Below, piece by piece: positions 4,396 through 5,964 of a stretch of 5,964 bases of DNA. Where the stretch lies: the NCBI GenBank assembly GCA_023486985.1, contig JAMDEM010000145.1, positions 1-5,964 on the forward strand, written 5' to 3'. Origin of the DNA: Bacillota bacterium (GTDB lineage Bacteria; Vulcanimicrobiota; JAMDEM01). The position numbers and the translations under genes are program-made. The number at the start of each line of letters is the position of its first letter. The stretch's first letter is position 1. The notes under the pieces were generated by a model. It saw only the letters and a program-made list of their open reading frames with translations. It ran no database searches and had not been told where the DNA came from.

Positions 4396-5964
4396 TCAAG
4401 CTTTTAAAATTTCCTGAAATTCTTTTTTTACCTTATTAATATAAGTCTCCGCACCGATCTGATTAAAGATATTTAAAGAATCATCAAGAAATTTCAAACC
4501 CTTTTGTCTTGAATCTTCATCAGATGTGCTTCTATATTTATTCAGGTAAAGCCTGCCTATTTCATAAAGAATCCGCCCCTTATCAAAAACTCTGGGAAGG
4601 TTCTCTAACAGCTTCAATCCCTCACCATAAAATAGCAGGGCTTTCTCCCACTCTCTTTTATGAAAGGCTCTCTCCCCTCTTAACTCTTTTATCTTCACCA
4701 GCACTTCGGGATTCCTGACTTCCTCAAAAAGTCTCTCTGATTTATCCAGAAAAACTCCTGTATTTTCATCATCGCCCTCCTCAAAGTGCCACTTGGCAAT
4801 ATAATAATAAGCCAATGTCAAAGCCGGTTTGTAACCAGACGCCTCTGACATGTCACGAGTTTTTACCAGATATTCCAGAGATTTTTCCCTATCCCCTTTT
4901 AGAAGGAGAGTTACCCCCATACCCAGATAGCTCTGAACCTCTGCCTCAGCATCCTGAGCCTCAAGAGCTATGGATAAAGCCTGATGATAATTTCCCATAG
5001 CCTTATCAAAATCACCCATCTCACGGTAAGCCTCTGCTAAATTATTCAAGGTAAAAGACATCTGCTGGAAAGCATTGCCTTTCTTTTGAATTTCAAACCC
5101 TTTTTCCAGATTTTCAACCGCTTTTGCCCACTCGCCGCGGTAGTAATAAGCACAGGCTGCATTGGAATAAAGAGCTCCAATCCATGTTTTGTTATTAATC
5201 TTTTTTGCAAGCTGCAAACCTTTGTCAAAACATTCAAGAGCTTTTTTATGATCCCCCATGAGTTCCAGCCAGAGCCCTCCAAGATTATTATAATTTGCCA
5301 CTGCTTCAGTGTAATCTCCAATTTCTTCGCATATCTGCAAACTTTTCTGATAACATTCCAGCGCTGTCTGTCCCTCACCCTTCTCCTTATAAACAAGCCC
5401 TTTCAAAGTGAGAATATCTGCTATTTGAGCCCTGTCACCCTGAAAATTTGCCGATTCCAGAGCTTTTTCTATCGAATCCAGCGCTTTATCTCTCTTTCCC
5501 TGCCTGCGGTAAAGAGCCGCCAGGGCATTATAAATTTTCCCCTTTTCCGCAATTGCTTCAGGAGCAGTTGAATTTAAAACAAACTTCAGCCCTTCTTCAT
5601 AATACCCAAGTGCTTCATCAAATTTTCCCTGACGGTAACAAAGCTGTCCCAGCCGTCTTTTAATTTCAGGCAGGCGGGGATAATTAACAATAGCCGATGA
5701 AATACTTTCTGCTTTCTTTAAGCTATTCCAACTGCTTTCGCTTTTGCCCAGGAAATTATGCGCTTGAGCCTGGCTGATAAGGATTTCCAGGGGTTTTTCA
5801 GGAGATTCCTTTAGATTTTTCCCTTCCATAAGAGTTAAAACCTTATTCCAGTAATCTCCTGCCTCTTGATAAGAAAAGTACTTCATAGCCTTCTCGCCCG
5901 CGAGGGTTCCATAATAAATGGCTTTTTCAAGATTTTCACTTAGAAAAAAAATGATATGCCAGCG
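4396..5964 (-). CDS. Tetratricopeptide-repeat protein, C-terminal part (5' end beyond window)
   Basis: The frame is open without a stop up to the right edge, giving 522 visible residues. The first ATG, at 5886, is probably internal, because the 26 codons before it (ending AIYYGTLAGEKA) read smoothly into the repeat array. About eleven TPR units follow at close to 40-residue spacing, with typical cores such as LGQLCYRQGKFDEALGYYEEGL, ALAALYRRQGKRDKALDSIEKA, GLVYKEKGEGQTALECYQKSL and NLAEAYREMGDFDKAMGNYHQA. Such arrays form superhelical scaffolds for protein binding. The segment LEKAIYYGTLAGEKAMKYFSYQEA resembles the junction before the TPR array in large STAND-type ATPases, kinases and adenylate cyclases, so an N-terminal signalling or NTPase domain may lie outside the window; this is inference. 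No signal peptide or membrane segment is visible. It ends with TGA 13 bp before the GspE/PilB ATPase start, suggesting a shared transcript and perhaps a regulatory or assembly role with it. Confidence 0.88.
   Translation of the reverse strand, partial: RWHIIFFLSENLEKAIYYGTLAGEKAMKYFSYQEAGDYWNKVLTLMEGKNLKESPEKPLEILISQAQAHNFLGKSESSWNSLKKAESISSAIVNYPRLPEIKRRLGQLCYRQGKFDEALGYYEEGLKFVLNSTAPEAIAEKGKIYNALAALYRRQGKRDKALDSIEKALESANFQGDRAQIADILTLKGLVYKEKGEGQTALECYQKSLQICEEIGDYTEAVANYNNLGGLWLELMGDHKKALECFDKGLQLAKKINNKTWIGALYSNAACAYYYRGEWAKAVENLEKGFEIQKKGNAFQQMSFTLNNLAEAYREMGDFDKAMGNYHQALSIALEAQDAEAEVQSYLGMGVTLLLKGDREKSLEYLVKTRDMSEASGYKPALTLAYYYIAKWHFEEGDDENTGVFLDKSERLFEEVRNPEVLVKIKELRGERAFHKREWEKALLFYGEGLKLLENLPRVFDKGRILYEIGRLYLNKYRSTSDEDSRQKGLKFLDDSLNIFNQIGAETYINKVKKEFQEILKA

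Noticed and set aside
3114..4439. Plus-strand frames opposite the GspE/PilB gene
   Set aside because: They are shadows of a gene with intact Walker A, Asp box, Walker B, His box and tetracysteine motifs.
5046..5396. Minus-strand 116-codon frame inside the TPR gene
   Set aside because: It is in another frame of the same strand, within the periodic TPR coding sequence, with no domain and a basic, composition-biased product.

Overview
All genes in this window lie on the minus strand, so transcription runs from right to left: a TPR-repeat protein (5' end beyond the right edge), a GspE/PilB-type secretion or pilus assembly ATPase, a vapBC toxin-antitoxin pair, a CsoR-family metal-sensing repressor, and a heavy-metal P1B-type ATPase whose 3' end lies beyond the left edge. 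The long plus-strand reading frames are shadows of these genes.

The source is a bacterium of moderate to slightly AT-rich composition with strong Shine-Dalgarno sequences and sigma70-like promoters. Two dispersed-repeat-like palindromes in the csoR-ATPase gap resemble intergenic repeats of environmental lineages such as Desulfobacterota, Nitrospirota and Omnitrophota. That lineage hint comes from memory and is weak.

Layout by region. (1) 4396-5964: C-terminal part of a large protein with about eleven 40-residue TPR units. The frame is open to the window edge, so the first in-frame ATG is probably not the real start. (2) 2652-4382: complete GspE/PilB ATPase starting 13 bp after the TPR gene, probably co-transcribed. 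(3) 1941-2580: vapB and vapC overlap by 20 bp. They have their own promoter, covered by two palindromes that are good candidates for autoregulatory operators. (4) 1552-1891: csoR with a TTG start, a good promoter and a C7G6 operator-like element just downstream of the predicted transcription start. (5) 1365-1551: a 187-bp gap with two hairpin-forming repeats and a 12-bp direct repeat that duplicates the Shine-Dalgarno region of the ATPase gene. (6) 1-1364: P1B ATPase lacking an N-terminal HMA metal-binding domain.

The genes fall into three units. TPR protein plus GspE/PilB is a putative secretion or pilus module. VapBC is an independent toxin-antitoxin cassette. CsoR plus the ATPase is a probable metal (likely copper) resistance operon in which metal binding by CsoR would relieve repression of the exporter. 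I see no convincing wholly new system. The most unusual material is the regulatory and repeat architecture of the two intergenic regions.
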